NCBI GenBank assembly: GCA_947177165.1 | Contig: CAMWTP010000001.1 | Span: 62,001-126,000 of the forward strand | DNA length: 64,000 bases | Source: an uncultured Lachnospiraceae bacterium | GTDB taxonomy: Bacteria; Bacillota; Clostridia; Lachnospirales; Lachnospiraceae | Reading direction: 5' to 3' | Shown: positions 1 through 9,358 of the stretch, one piece after another | How positions within the stretch are numbered: the first letter of the stretch is position 1 | How the letters are laid out: every line of letters begins with the position of its first letter | Position numbers and translations under genes: made by a program | Notes under the pieces: generated by a model | Database searches by the model: none | Told to the model about the DNA's origin: nothing | The model's input: only the letters and a program-made list of their open reading frames with translations

Positions 1-1614
1 TTCAAAGTCACTTGCCATAACAACCTTCGGCAGATATTCATGCTTAATCTCACCCATCTTTGTCCATGCCATACCACCCTCTGTGGCCGTCGTCATGTTA
101 TTGGAGTAAGAGTACATCGGATACCATGGTCCGGGAGCCTCGCTTGTTCCCAGCATATCCACATACGTTTCCGCACCGTACGCGTCAAAGCACTTCTGCA
201 CATTTTCACTCAGACTGTCATAAAATTCCTTTGGCTGGTTTTCCGGTTTCATAGCATTGATGCCGTCCCTGCTTGTACCGCCATACTGCAGGAAATAAGA
301 GTACGTGCATGTGTGCGAAGCCTTGTAGGCCGTGTCTGAGGACTGCATTCTCATATCCTCAGTGCGGGTAAACTCACCGTTCTCATCCACATTGTAGTCC
401 ACATCCTTTACGCCCCAGAAGCGAAGGTCATGTATTTCCTGATCCAGCAGATCATTGATAAACTGCATCGCGCCGTCGACATCCTTGCAGCTTGTCGTGA
501 TCGCAATACCGCTTGACACATTCAGAACCCCGCCGGAATTGTGCCACTGGTTCTTCATGCCCTCTTCAATCGTGATTGGAAGGGGAACATAATTGCAGCC
601 CTTGAGGTCAAGCCCCTGCTGCTTGAGCGCATCATTTACTGTGTATGCAAAATCCCACCACTGGTCGATCATGCCGAGCACACGCCCTGTGGAAAGCTTG
701 GAAATGTATTCGTCATATGTCTGTGTGAAAGATTCCGGATCCACCACACCCTTGTGGAACTCCTCGTTCAGCTTCTGGAAGTACCGCTTTGCCGTCGGTG
801 TTGTGTTGTAGTCGATAATTGTGAGCGTATCCGGATCTACGATACAGCTCCCGTCATTGGGATATCCGTCGAGGAACTGCGGCGCATTCTCGAGACAGAA
901 ATAGCGCCAGTCATCACACAGGATCGTGTACTGGATATTGGCCGTTCCGTCCTCCATGGCAGGATTCGCCTCATTGTAGCTCTCGATCAGGTCAAAGTAC
1001 TGATCCATGGTATGTATCTCCGGATACCCTGCCCACTCGAGTACCCTCGTCTGTATCCAGAATGCCTCGTCATTGTGTGTTGTCGCCTTCTCTTCTCCAT
1101 AGATATTGCCAAACTGGTTGATCCAGTAGATATGTCCGTCGTCCTGTCTCAGCTTATCCCACTCTGCCTCTGTCAGAAACTCCTTGATATTGGGATACTT
1201 GTCTATGTAGTCATCCAGCGCTACCAGCGCCCCCGCTTCATAGAGCTGCGCCGATCCATCGCCGCCGTCGATAAAATCCGGATACTCTCCTCCAGCTATC
1301 AGCGTGCCGACCGCCTCCTGCGCCGTCTGCCCTGTAAGCCATGTCTCCTTTACCCGCACCCCGGTTTTCTCCGCAATGATCTGCTGAATCTCATTGTCAT
1401 CGTTGATCTCCGATCCCGGAACCGCGAAGAACGCTGTAAATTCCTTGATCTCACCTGTTCCGGACGCCACGCTGTCACTAGCCGTATCGCCTGACGACGA
1501 CGCGCTGTCATTCGTGTTGGCTGACGCCGCATCGTCACCGCCTCCACAGCCGGTAAACATCGCCGTCATCACCGCTGCTGCCAGTAAAACTGATAGTACT
1601 TTTTTTGCTTTCAT
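1..1614 (-). CDS. Extracellular solute-binding lipoprotein, sugar ABC transporter type (partial, C-terminus beyond window)
   Basis: The frame is open from an ATG at 1614 to the window edge (538 codons). It starts with a lipoprotein signal: basic MKAKK, a hydrophobic core and lipobox FTGC with Cys at residue 23, then a Gly/Ser/Asp-rich linker. The body is typical of the LipO/YtcQ branch of carbohydrate-binding proteins (for example GGEYPDF, WKDVD-like and W-rich ligand segments such as MIDQWWDF). It should bind an oligosaccharide outside the membrane and hand it to permeases that are not in this window but would be expected further left. It lies downstream of YesN/YesM regulators, the usual partner arrangement. 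A G+A-rich ribosome site (GGAGGAATTAT) precedes the ATG. The substrate cannot be read from sequence. Confidence 0.9.
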   Translation of the reverse strand, partial: MKAKKVLSVLLAAAVMTAMFTGCGGGDDAASANTNDSASSSGDTASDSVASGTGEIKEFTAFFAVPGSEINDDNEIQQIIAEKTGVRVKETWLTGQTAQEAVGTLIAGGEYPDFIDGGDGSAQLYEAGALVALDDYIDKYPNIKEFLTEAEWDKLRQDDGHIYWINQFGNIYGEEKATTHNDEAFWIQTRVLEWAGYPEIHTMDQYFDLIESYNEANPAMEDGTANIQYTILCDDWRYFCLENAPQFLDGYPNDGSCIVDPDTLTIIDYNTTPTAKRYFQKLNEEFHKGVVDPESFTQTYDEYISKLSTGRVLGMIDQWWDFAYTVNDALKQQGLDLKGCNYVPLPITIEEGMKNQWHNSGGVLNVSSGIAITTSCKDVDGAMQFINDLLDQEIHDLRFWGVKDVDYNVDENGEFTRTEDMRMQSSDTAYKASHTCTYSYFLQYGGTSRDGINAMKPENQPKEFYDSLSENVQKCFDAYGAETYVDMLGTSEAPGPWYPMYSYSNNMTTATEGGMAWTKMGEIKHEYLPKVVMASDFE

Positions 1615-1749
1615 ATAATTCCTCCATTCTCATCAAAATCTGTGAATTTGCCAGATGAAAAATCTCTCATCCATCCTCCCTTTTTCTGATAATATAATTC
1701 TACTTTATAAACTTCTTAAAAAAACCCAATAAAGAATATATAAAAACAT

Positions 1750-1782
1750 AAAAAAGTATAGATTTTTAATCTATACTTTTTT
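1750..1782 (-). terminator. Rho-independent terminator
   Basis: A 13-bp A/T-rich stem (AAAAAAGTATAGA with TCTATACTTTTTT) around a 7-base loop. On the minus strand it ends in a U-run and would stop transcripts from the response-regulator operon before the solute-binding protein gene. The symmetry means it could also act on the plus strand. Confidence 0.7.
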
Positions 1783-1803
1783 ATCCTTCACACTTACCTC
1801 CCA

Positions 1804-1923
1804 TGCCGCCATCAGCGGCACAAACAATCCGTGAGAAGAATGCCTGCTTTTGGCATTCTTCCAGTGTGTAATTTAGAAATTCTTAGCGGGCGTTCTTTGA
1901 CCGCTTAGAATTTCTTTACACAC
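1804..1923. repeat. Cluster of three hairpins in the intergenic region
   Basis: Three inverted repeats follow one another directly after the response-regulator stop codon. They are TGCCGC/GCGGCA at 1804-1820, GAAGAATGCC/GGCATTCTTC at 1835-1861, and a long imperfect one at 1863-1923 whose arms (AGTGTGTAA and AGAAATTCT parts) differ by a 3-base bulge and one mismatch. Together with the terminator at 1750 they fill most of the 310-base gap between genes; I see no coding sequence there. They could stabilise the 3' end of the regulator mRNA or be a degenerate palindromic repeat. The hairpins are read directly; the role is inference. Confidence 0.6.
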
Positions 1924-1924
1924 T

Positions 1925-3520
1925 TCACAACCTGTCCAGCGACTGCTTCCTGAACTTGGACGGCGTGCATCCCTTAACCGCTATAAACTTGTTGATAAAG
2001 TAATCCGTATTTTTGTATCCTACGTCCTCCGCGATCTTATAGATCTTATCGTCGGTGCGGACAAGCAGCTGCGCCGCCTGCTCGATGCGGTAACTGTTGA
2101 GATAATCTTTGAAGGACTGATTGTATTTCTTGCGGAACACCTGACCGAGATAGGCGTTGTTGATAAAATACTTCTGACCTAAGTCCCGCAGCGTCAAATT
2201 CTCCGCAAAATGCTCCCTGACCTCCTGCTCAATCAGGGCAAGCACCCCGCGCGACACGTTCTTGCGGAGCTGTGTCAGATACTCTGCGTACTCGCACGCA
2301 AACCTTGCCAGATGCACCTTGCTCCCCCGCATCAGTCCGTCCTCAAAAGCGCTCTCGCTGATCAGATGCAGTATCTCCTCCTGATTGACACAGTCGTCCT
2401 GCTCCGTCGCCGTGTGAATCAACTGGAACAACAGATAATTGATGTTCAGATTGATTGTCTCACCCATCGCTCCCATTTTGCGCAGCTCGTCAAACAGCCT
2501 GTCCACCGCCTCATGGATACGCACCTTGTCATTCTGCTCAATCACCGCGATCAGATTGTCAAGCTCCGTCTTGCACAGCAGAATGCCGCCGTTGTTGACC
2601 TGTATCTCCTCCTCATAGTAATAGATATGTTTCCGGTCGTGAAACGCCTGGAGAGAATTGAGCATACAGGCTGTTCCGTAGGACTTTGATATGGCTGCGA
2701 TGTCCGCAACCTTCTTCCCCACCAGCATCACAATCTTCTGCTTTAATGCCACATTCAGATAATTTAACAGTCTTTCCAGATAGCCTTTCTCAGAACAGTC
2801 ATTTGCCGCCGCCATGTAATCACAGTAAATCAGACCGACGTCGTAGATGTTCTCCTCGGAGGAAACATCGAGAATACAGTGCGTCTCGTCCTCTTTCAGA
2901 AATTCCCTGCAGCTCCGGTAAAGCTTCCTCTGGCGGGAGCGCACTTCCATATCCTCCACGTCCTCCGGGTCCAGCGCATCCACCAGCTGGATATCAATGT
3001 ACCGCACACCGCCTGACAGCCGCATGTGATTGGATACATAGTCCAGATTGATATCATCATACTTGCCAAGCAGCAGGGAGATCACATTCCTTGCCAGGTA
3101 CGCCCTCTCCATCTGTTTTTTGTCCTCCTGCCGCTGAATCTCCGTCGCCGACATGTTTGCCGCTTTCCTGATGATCTCCGTCAAAACATCCTTCTCAACA
3201 GGTTTCAGCACATAATCCATGCAGGAATAGCGTATCGCCTGCTGCGCATAGGCAAAATCACTGTACCCGCTGAGTATGACAAAATACGCATCTGAGATCT
3301 GCTCCCTGCGTATCGTCTCCAGCAGCTCCAGCCCCGTCATCTCCGGCATTTTGATATCTGCGATAATCAAATCCGCCTCATTCGACCGCAGATACGCCAG
3401 CGCCTCAGCCCCGTTCTGCGCCGTCGCGACAATCTCACAGCCCTCCTTCTGCCAGTCCAGAAGCATGGACAGCCCCTGCACAATAAACGGTTCATCATCG
3501 ACAAGCAACACCTTCAACAT
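1925..3520 (-). CDS. YesN-type response regulator (REC plus AraC-family HTH)
   Basis: 531 residues. The N-terminal receiver domain starts MLKVLLVDDEPF, with the acidic pair DD at residues 8-9 and the phospho-acceptor Asp in IIADIKMPEM near residue 55; the conserved Lys is in YVLKPVEK near 107. A long middle region of about 300 residues is variable, as in this family. The C-terminal 100 residues form an AraC double helix-turn-helix (LRDLGQKYFINNAYLGQVF and DYFINKFIAVKGCTPSKFRK). It should be phosphorylated by the YesM-type kinase encoded 57 bases upstream and activate the solute-binding protein/sugar transporter genes downstream. The signal sensed is unknown. Confidence 0.93.
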   Translation of the reverse strand: MLKVLLVDDEPFIVQGLSMLLDWQKEGCEIVATAQNGAEALAYLRSNEADLIIADIKMPEMTGLELLETIRREQISDAYFVILSGYSDFAYAQQAIRYSCMDYVLKPVEKDVLTEIIRKAANMSATEIQRQEDKKQMERAYLARNVISLLLGKYDDINLDYVSNHMRLSGGVRYIDIQLVDALDPEDVEDMEVRSRQRKLYRSCREFLKEDETHCILDVSSEENIYDVGLIYCDYMAAANDCSEKGYLERLLNYLNVALKQKIVMLVGKKVADIAAISKSYGTACMLNSLQAFHDRKHIYYYEEEIQVNNGGILLCKTELDNLIAVIEQNDKVRIHEAVDRLFDELRKMGAMGETINLNINYLLFQLIHTATEQDDCVNQEEILHLISESAFEDGLMRGSKVHLARFACEYAEYLTQLRKNVSRGVLALIEQEVREHFAENLTLRDLGQKYFINNAYLGQVFRKKYNQSFKDYLNSYRIEQAAQLLVRTDDKIYKIAEDVGYKNTDYFINKFIAVKGCTPSKFRKQSLDRL

Positions 3521-3577
3521 GTCTCACCACACACCCTTCCGTATATCCATATGACATTCCGCTTCCATTCTTTTTCA

Positions 3578-5353
3578 TCAAACCGGCAGCTGAATCTGCA
3601 CGATCGTGCCAATCCCCCGCTCGCTGTCCAGGGCAAATCTCACCTGATTGTCGGATACCATTTTGAGGCGAAGGCAGGCATTTACCATTCCTACTCTTCC
3701 CTTCTTCTTCAGGCGGTCAATGCTCGCACTCTGCATCGTCTCCAGGAGCTGCTGCCGTTCCTCCTCCTCCATACCGCTTCCCGTGTCCTCCACTTCTATG
3801 CACAGCCTTGTGCCGGATTCCGTTTTTTTCTTGTAGATGCGCACGAAGATCCACCCCTGCGCTGTCTTGGTCTCGATACCGTGGATACAGGCATTCTCCA
3901 CGAACGTCACTACCGTGAGCTTGGGTATCGCAATCTCCAGACAGTCCTCCTCCACATCAAGCTCATACGACAGCCTGTCGCCAAACCGGAACTTCTGCAG
4001 ACTGAGATACGCCTCGACAAACTCCATCTCCTTGCCGATTTCCACAGTGTCCGTCGACCAGTCCACATTCTGCCGCTCCATAACGGCAAGTTTCTCAACC
4101 ATCCCGGCAATCTCAGGCTCACTGCGGAGAATACAGTGCATTCGTATGCTTTCGAGCGCATTAAACAGAAAATGGGGGTTAATCTGGCTGTGGAGCGCTA
4201 ACAGCTCAGCGCTCTGCCTCGCGATATCCATCTCCTGCTCCCTGATGCGGTCCTTGTAGACGGTCTGTATCAGGTCATTTGTCCGCTCCGCCATTCTGTT
4301 ATAATTCTCCATGAGCATGCCAATCTCATCATTGCCGCTGATCTCGTCAATCCTGCTAAGCTCCTCGTCCTCCACCTTGTCAAACACCTGGCTCAACTGT
4401 TTGATCCGCACCGTGAGCGAACGGTTGAGCTCTCTCATAAGCCTCCACGGAAGGATGGCGTTCGTGAGTATCAGCAGTGCAATCAGCGGCATATTATCCC
4501 TGATATTCCTGATCACATCCGTCTCCGGCTCAAGGACATAAATCAGCAGATCGCTTCCGTACAGACTCATCTCCTTGCACACGCCGGCCTTATGCCCCAG
4601 CGTAAACTGCTCAAAATCCTGATTCATGCTGCTATGCCCGTCGTTCGCCAGCAGCACCCTGTCCCCCTGACAGATATACACAGGAAATTCATATCCCAGT
4701 TTCACGAGCCCGCGCACCATATTGCCGTAATCAAGCTCTATTTTCAAAAATTTGTCACGCCGGTTCCCGCTGAAAAAATCAAGATTCTTTAAAAACAGAA
4801 TCTTCCGCTTCGGCTCAACCACAGGGCTTTTTTCATTATCATAATAAAAGAACAGGAGATCTTTTCTCCCTGAATCCTTAAATGTCCGGTACCAGTTTGC
4901 ATTTTCTATCGCGGACAGCTGGGAAAATTCTCCGCCGTTTACAATGGTCGGATTGTCCGCATACATGGTAATAATCGTGTTGTCCATACCCGCTCCGCCC
5001 TTAAACAGCGTCGTTTTCACGAAATCCTGATACGCCTCAACATACGCCAGTGCACCCGCATACTCATGATTCAGATATCTTTCAATATACTCGTTCATAT
5101 AGATCTGCTTTGCCGTCGCTGCCGCATAGTCGATGCTGTTGGTCAGGCTGTACTGTATGGCATTCGCCTCATTTTCCATGGCGTGCTGCTGCTTCGTATG
5201 CTGGTCATTCATCACAATGTACAGCACAATGCTGTCCGTGACCATCAACGGCAATAATACACAGCACACATACAGAATCGTCAGCTTTCTGCTCAGCTTA
5301 ATATTGTTCATCAGCCGATAGAACTTCTCTATGATTTTTTCATGCCTGTCCAT
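3578..5353 (-). CDS. YesM-type membrane sensor histidine kinase
   Basis: About 591 residues from the ATG at 5353, chosen because AGAGGTGAGG lies 11 bases upstream; an in-frame ATG at 5410 has no such site. Two membrane helices (near residues 25-45 and 285-305) flank an extracellular dCache-like sensor of about 240 residues, followed by HAMP, then the His_kinase domain with the phospho-acceptor His in QINPHFLFN. The ATP-binding domain shows the N box (VENACIHGI) and G box (DTGSGM). It forms a pair with the YesN regulator just downstream, and together they probably control carbohydrate uptake. The extracellular ligand, perhaps the solute-binding protein with sugar, is inferred from relatives. 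Confidence 0.92.
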   Translation of the reverse strand: MDRHEKIIEKFYRLMNNIKLSRKLTILYVCCVLLPLMVTDSIVLYIVMNDQHTKQQHAMENEANAIQYSLTNSIDYAAATAKQIYMNEYIERYLNHEYAGALAYVEAYQDFVKTTLFKGGAGMDNTIITMYADNPTIVNGGEFSQLSAIENANWYRTFKDSGRKDLLFFYYDNEKSPVVEPKRKILFLKNLDFFSGNRRDKFLKIELDYGNMVRGLVKLGYEFPVYICQGDRVLLANDGHSSMNQDFEQFTLGHKAGVCKEMSLYGSDLLIYVLEPETDVIRNIRDNMPLIALLILTNAILPWRLMRELNRSLTVRIKQLSQVFDKVEDEELSRIDEISGNDEIGMLMENYNRMAERTNDLIQTVYKDRIREQEMDIARQSAELLALHSQINPHFLFNALESIRMHCILRSEPEIAGMVEKLAVMERQNVDWSTDTVEIGKEMEFVEAYLSLQKFRFGDRLSYELDVEEDCLEIAIPKLTVVTFVENACIHGIETKTAQGWIFVRIYKKKTESGTRLCIEVEDTGSGMEEEERQQLLETMQSASIDRLKKKGRVGMVNACLRLKMVSDNQVRFALDSERGIGTIVQIQLPV

Positions 5354-5523
5354 CCTCAATAAAACCTCACCTCTGGTCAGGAAATAACTGCCATTTATAA
5401 ACGCAGTCATCCTATATACATTTTAACGAAAAGCTGATGATATGAAACCTCTCAAACTAAATAGCATTTCCGTGGTTTTTATAGTTTTCTGCACTGTTTG
5501 CCGCCTGAAAGCCCCGCGTACAT

Positions 5524-5559
5524 AAAAAAACAGACAGCCCTATCCAGCCGCCTGTTTTT
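5524..5559 (-). terminator. Rho-independent terminator of the GGDEF gene
   Basis: Arms AAAAACAG and CTGTTTTT enclose a GC-rich inner part. On the minus strand the stem begins at the TAA stop of the GGDEF gene and is followed by a run of seven T. It separates that gene from the YesM kinase gene. Confidence 0.75.
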
Positions 5560-7291
5560 ATCCTGTACAGGGAAAATCTTTCCCACCCAATGTTCCCTGC
5601 AAATTTTTCATCTGCCTCTTCTTCTCGTACATGCGGTCATCCGCAATCTGATACACCTTATCGATATCGCTGTCGCTCTGGCTGCCGGAGGCATATCCGT
5701 AGGCGATCGACATATTCAAATCCTTGACAGAACGGTTTTTCCGGGCGATATTCTGCTGAAACTGTTCCATCAGGACTGACAGCCTGTCCTCATCGGCCGT
5801 CCCGATGACCGCGACAAACTCGTCTCCGCCCATGCGCGCCACGACACCGTAATCCCCAAACGTCTCCGCGATCACTTCGGCGGCGCACCGGATCAGCACG
5901 TCCCCCTTTGCGTGGCCGTACGTGTCATTTACCGTCTTTAAGTTGTTTAAATCAAAACAGATCACCGTATATTGAAAGCTGCGCTCCTCCTTGAGCTTAT
6001 TCATGTACTCCATGCAGTAGCGGCGGTTGTGGAGCTGCGTCAGCTCGTCGGTGTAAGCACTCCTGATCAGGAAATCGCGCTCCCTCTGCTCCATCATCTT
6101 CTGTGTCATTTCTATGTAGAATGAGATAAACATGATACAGATAAATATCATAATACCGATCGAGGTCACACCCCGCACCGTAAAGTAGTCTCTCCCAAAA
6201 TAGCGTCCGCTATTGTAACCGAGTATGTCATATACCGCACAGAAGATCACCACCAGAAGCCCTGCAACAGACAGCCTGTTTTCCAGCCGCGCAAATTTCA
6301 GGTTCATAACCAGCACGAGCAGAAAGTACAGCACACCGACCAGCATAACCGCCTGCATGTACTTGAACATTCCCGCCAGATGCACGAGATTCAGCGCGTG
6401 CAGTGCGACTGCCGCAAAAACCGCCGCCAGATCCACCGCGAGGAATATTCGGTAAAACAGGCGCAATGGTCCGTTCTTTAGATTGACAACCTCCTGATGA
6501 ATATATATTGTCAGCGGAACCGGCGCCAGGTAAAGCGCCAGATAATTGATCAGAGAAACCGCATAGAGCGGCATCGCAAAAACCAGCATGACATGATAAT
6601 AGCTAAGCGACCACAGCCCCATACAGAGTGCAAAGATGGAGATACAAAACAGCCTGACATATTTTAACGAGTAAACGAGTGCAAATATCGTGATCACACT
6701 GACAATCAAGCCAAACAGTATCAGAAAACTGCCGCAGAACAGCGGAAGCCTGTTCTCCGTAATCAGAACCCGGTAGGCATTCTCCCACTCGTAAAGTCTG
6801 ACGGAATCAAACTTTGTAAACACTTTATCCTCCGCCATGACAAGCTGGATGCACAGCCGCTTTCCCTGATACGTGTCAGGAAATTTAATAAACTGATATC
6901 CGCTGCCAAGCGTTCTTCCCTCCGCCAGTCTGTCGCAGCCGTATTCATAGACCAGTTCCTCATCAATAAACATTCTGACAGCACTGTGCCTGACATAAAA
7001 GCGAAGCACACCTTCCACAAGCCCCCAGTCGGACGGCAGCGTCCGCTCCATCGTGATCGCGTCGCCTTTTCTGACAGCCGGAAAATGAAAGTCTGTCAGC
7101 ACAACATTCTGGTAAGTCTCCTCATTGATGGCAATATCCCATGCATCGTCCAACAGAACGCACTCAGACATTGCCGCGTAATCCTTTGTGATCAGTCTGT
7201 CAATCTGGGGAATCCAGACCAGTATGCCGGCAAGGGCCAAAACGATCCATATTATCTTCCACACTGTTTTTTTCGAAATAATCGCTTTCAC
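5558..7291 (-). CDS. Membrane diguanylate cyclase (7TM sensor plus GGDEF)
   Basis: 577 residues. One N-terminal helix (KIIWIVLALAGILVW) is followed by an extracellular beta-rich domain to about residue 180, like 7TMR-DISM extracellular domains. Seven or so helices span residues about 185-395. The C-terminal GGDEF domain has the intact active-site motif RMGGDEFVAV and should make cyclic di-GMP from two GTP. I see no RxxD inhibitory site five residues before GGDEF, so product inhibition through that site is unlikely. The start is GTG: it follows AAAGGGGATGAGG at proper spacing, and the ATG inside that stretch leads straight to a stop. It sits alone between terminators and its target process is unknown. 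Confidence 0.92.
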   Translation of the reverse strand: MKAIISKKTVWKIIWIVLALAGILVWIPQIDRLITKDYAAMSECVLLDDAWDIAINEETYQNVVLTDFHFPAVRKGDAITMERTLPSDWGLVEGVLRFYVRHSAVRMFIDEELVYEYGCDRLAEGRTLGSGYQFIKFPDTYQGKRLCIQLVMAEDKVFTKFDSVRLYEWENAYRVLITENRLPLFCGSFLILFGLIVSVITIFALVYSLKYVRLFCISIFALCMGLWSLSYYHVMLVFAMPLYAVSLINYLALYLAPVPLTIYIHQEVVNLKNGPLRLFYRIFLAVDLAAVFAAVALHALNLVHLAGMFKYMQAVMLVGVLYFLLVLVMNLKFARLENRLSVAGLLVVIFCAVYDILGYNSGRYFGRDYFTVRGVTSIGIMIFICIMFISFYIEMTQKMMEQRERDFLIRSAYTDELTQLHNRRYCMEYMNKLKEERSFQYTVICFDLNNLKTVNDTYGHAKGDVLIRCAAEVIAETFGDYGVVARMGGDEFVAVIGTADEDRLSVLMEQFQQNIARKNRSVKDLNMSIAYGYASGSQSDSDIDKVYQIADDRMYEKKRQMKNLQGTLGGKDFPCTG

Positions 7292-7360
7292 ACCCTCATC
7301 CCCTTTGTATATTTATTCTGTTTTTATTAATATTTATCATAACATTGTGCGGTCATGTTG

Positions 7361-8614
7361 TCAAATCTGCGGCTTTGGTTCCGGCACAAAGCAGAACAGG
7401 CAAAACCAGCCGTTTTCCTGCCTGATTTCCATATTTCCGCCGTATTTTTTTACGATTTCCTGTATGCTGCGCAGTCCGTAGCCGTGATTTTGAGCATCCT
7501 GCTTTGTCGTTTTGGGCAGACTGCCAGACAGCGCTCCCTCAAACGGATTTTTGACCTCGACAGCCAGAATTCCTTTGGCGGCACGCGCAGTCAGTGCAAT
7601 CTGCCTCTTGTCTGTATCCAGTGCCGTGCACGCCTCAATCGCATTGTCAAGCGCGTTGGCAAACAGCGCACAGAGATCTGGTTTTTCAAAAGGCAGTTCC
7701 GTTGGGATGTCCATTTTCGCATAAAACGTGATATCCCGCTGGCGCATCCGGCTTTCCTTAACAGTCAGCACCGCGTTCACCGTGGCGTCACCTGAGTAGT
7801 TCAGCACTTTCTCAAAAGCGGGGTTCGCAATCATATTCTGGATGTAGCTGTCCTTTTCCTCTGCCGGGAGGGACAGCAGTACCTGCAGATGATTGGCAAG
7901 GTCGTGCCTAATCCTGCGAATCTCAAACTGCTGCTGTTCCATGGCTTCGTAATACTTTTTATTGTGCTCTGCCAGCGCATTTTCCCGCTCGAGTTTCTGC
8001 TGCCTGTTGAGCGTGAGCATCGCCCATAGTATTCCCGCAAAAGAAACCGCTGCTACCAGAAACAGTATCGTATTCATCAGCATATAGTCTGTTCCCCTGT
8101 AATCATAATTATTGAACAGAACCAGCGCACACACGATTCCCATCGGCGGTATGCAAAGCATCAGCAGCAGCCTCCACAACGGCGGAGAAAGCTCGAAATC
8201 CCGCTCTGGTCTATGCCTGTAAACGCCCGCACACAACAATATTACCGACAACGCGCGAAATAAAAAATAATACAGGTAATAATTCTCTGCCACACTGTGA
8301 AAATAACAGGAGATACAATTGTCAAACAATGCATTCAGCGCAAACATAACGCTGGCAAGCATCATTCCGACCGTCAGCCGCTTCAGCCCTGAACCGCGGC
8401 ACGCAATCCAGACGCAGAACAGAAAAAACAACAGCGTCGGCGGCAGATTGACCAGATCCCCTGTAAATATAACCATAAAGATAAGAAGCCAGCTGCCAAT
8501 CAGAAGCAGAATGCGCCGCCACCACTCTTTTCGAATTTCAATCAGGCAGGATACCAGTGCATAAAAAATCAACGCCACAAAGAAACCTGCCAATGTAATA
8601 AAAATTTGCCACAT
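7361..8614 (-). CDS. GHKL-type sensor histidine kinase (AgrC/VirS-like)
   Basis: 417 residues. Six or seven membrane helices fill the first 215 residues, a coiled-coil linker follows, then the dimerisation helix with the probable phospho-acceptor His in IRHDLANHLQ. The GHKL ATPase has the N box ALDNAIEA and G box HGYGLRSIQ. This architecture is that of kinases that detect peptides or membrane-active compounds and act on LytTR regulators; the regulator gene lies 36 bases upstream on the same strand. The divergent ABC exporter next door suggests the pair responds to an antimicrobial or a peptide, which is inference from context. Confidence 0.9.
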   Translation of the reverse strand: MWQIFITLAGFFVALIFYALVSCLIEIRKEWWRRILLLIGSWLLIFMVIFTGDLVNLPPTLLFFLFCVWIACRGSGLKRLTVGMMLASVMFALNALFDNCISCYFHSVAENYYLYYFLFRALSVILLCAGVYRHRPERDFELSPPLWRLLLMLCIPPMGIVCALVLFNNYDYRGTDYMLMNTILFLVAAVSFAGILWAMLTLNRQQKLERENALAEHNKKYYEAMEQQQFEIRRIRHDLANHLQVLLSLPAEEKDSYIQNMIANPAFEKVLNYSGDATVNAVLTVKESRMRQRDITFYAKMDIPTELPFEKPDLCALFANALDNAIEACTALDTDKRQIALTARAAKGILAVEVKNPFEGALSGSLPKTTKQDAQNHGYGLRSIQEIVKKYGGNMEIRQENGWFCLFCFVPEPKPQI

Positions 8615-8650
8615 ATTGAATTTCCCTTCTGTATCCTCAAAAATGACCTC

Positions 8651-9358
8651 TCACTGCAGCAGCATTCTTCTTGCCAGACTCTTTACAGCCTCCTCTTTCA
8701 GCGCTCTGCTGACCGGAAGCTTCTCCCCGCCGACTGTCACATAGTCAGTCCCGATCTGCTCTACCTGCTGCGGATTTACCAGATACCGCTGGTGAATCCG
8801 CACAAACTTTCCTGCAAGCTTCTGCTCTACTTCATCCAGCTTTGCGTAGAAAGGATACTCTTTGTCCCCGCACACGCAGACTACTTTTCTCTTGTCACTG
8901 TAAAAATAGCAAATTGACGCCACCGGAAACCGGAACGTTCCCTCTGTGTTTTTGATGAAATAAACATCATTTTGCTTTCTTTCAAGCTGCGTGCGCACGC
9001 GTTTTAACACTTCTAAAAGCCGCTCCGCATTTGCCGGTTTGATGATATAGTCCAGGGCATTCACCTTGTAACCGTCAAAGACATAATCAGAATATCCCGT
9101 CACGAAAACAATGATTATCTCCGCATCAAATCTCCTGACAGCCTCCGCCGCCTCCATGCCGTTCATTCCTGCCATCTCCACGTCCAGAAACAGAAGGTCA
9201 ATCTCCCCAGGGTGGTTTTCCAGCCAGCGAACCGCACCGGCTCCGGTCGAGAATTCGTACACAATCTCCTCCGCATTCTCCCACAATATTTTTTCCAGCT
9301 GCAGACGCAGTGCATCCCTTGCGTCCGCCGAATCGTCACAGATCGCTATCCGCAGCAT
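8651..9358 (-). CDS. LytTR-family response regulator
   Basis: About 235 residues from MLRIAICDDS. The receiver domain has the acidic pair DD at residues 8-9, the phospho-acceptor in LLFLDVEMAGMNG and the Lys in YIIKPANA. The C-terminal LytTR DNA-binding domain runs from about residue 135 (FRFPVASICYFYSDKRKVV, FVRIHQRYLVN). LytTR proteins bind paired direct repeats, and near-identical repeats lie at 9526-9570 between this gene and the ABC operon. I placed the start at 9358 because it gives the standard REC N-terminus; ATGs at 9370 and 9385 are in frame. It is probably co-transcribed with the kinase downstream. Confidence 0.9.
   Translation of the reverse strand: MLRIAICDDSADARDALRLQLEKILWENAEEIVYEFSTGAGAVRWLENHPGEIDLLFLDVEMAGMNGMEAAEAVRRFDAEIIIVFVTGYSDYVFDGYKVNALDYIIKPANAERLLEVLKRVRTQLERKQNDVYFIKNTEGTFRFPVASICYFYSDKRKVVCVCGDKEYPFYAKLDEVEQKLAGKFVRIHQRYLVNPQQVEQIGTDYVTVGGEKLPVSRALKEEAVKSLARRMLLQ

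Noticed and set aside
541-1494. A 317-codon open frame on the plus strand
   Set aside because: It is the antisense shadow of the solute-binding lipoprotein gene, which has a signal peptide, ribosome site and family motifs on the minus strand.
1804-1923. CRISPR array
   Set aside because: The hairpins differ from each other and there are no regular direct repeats with spacers; no cas genes occur in the window.
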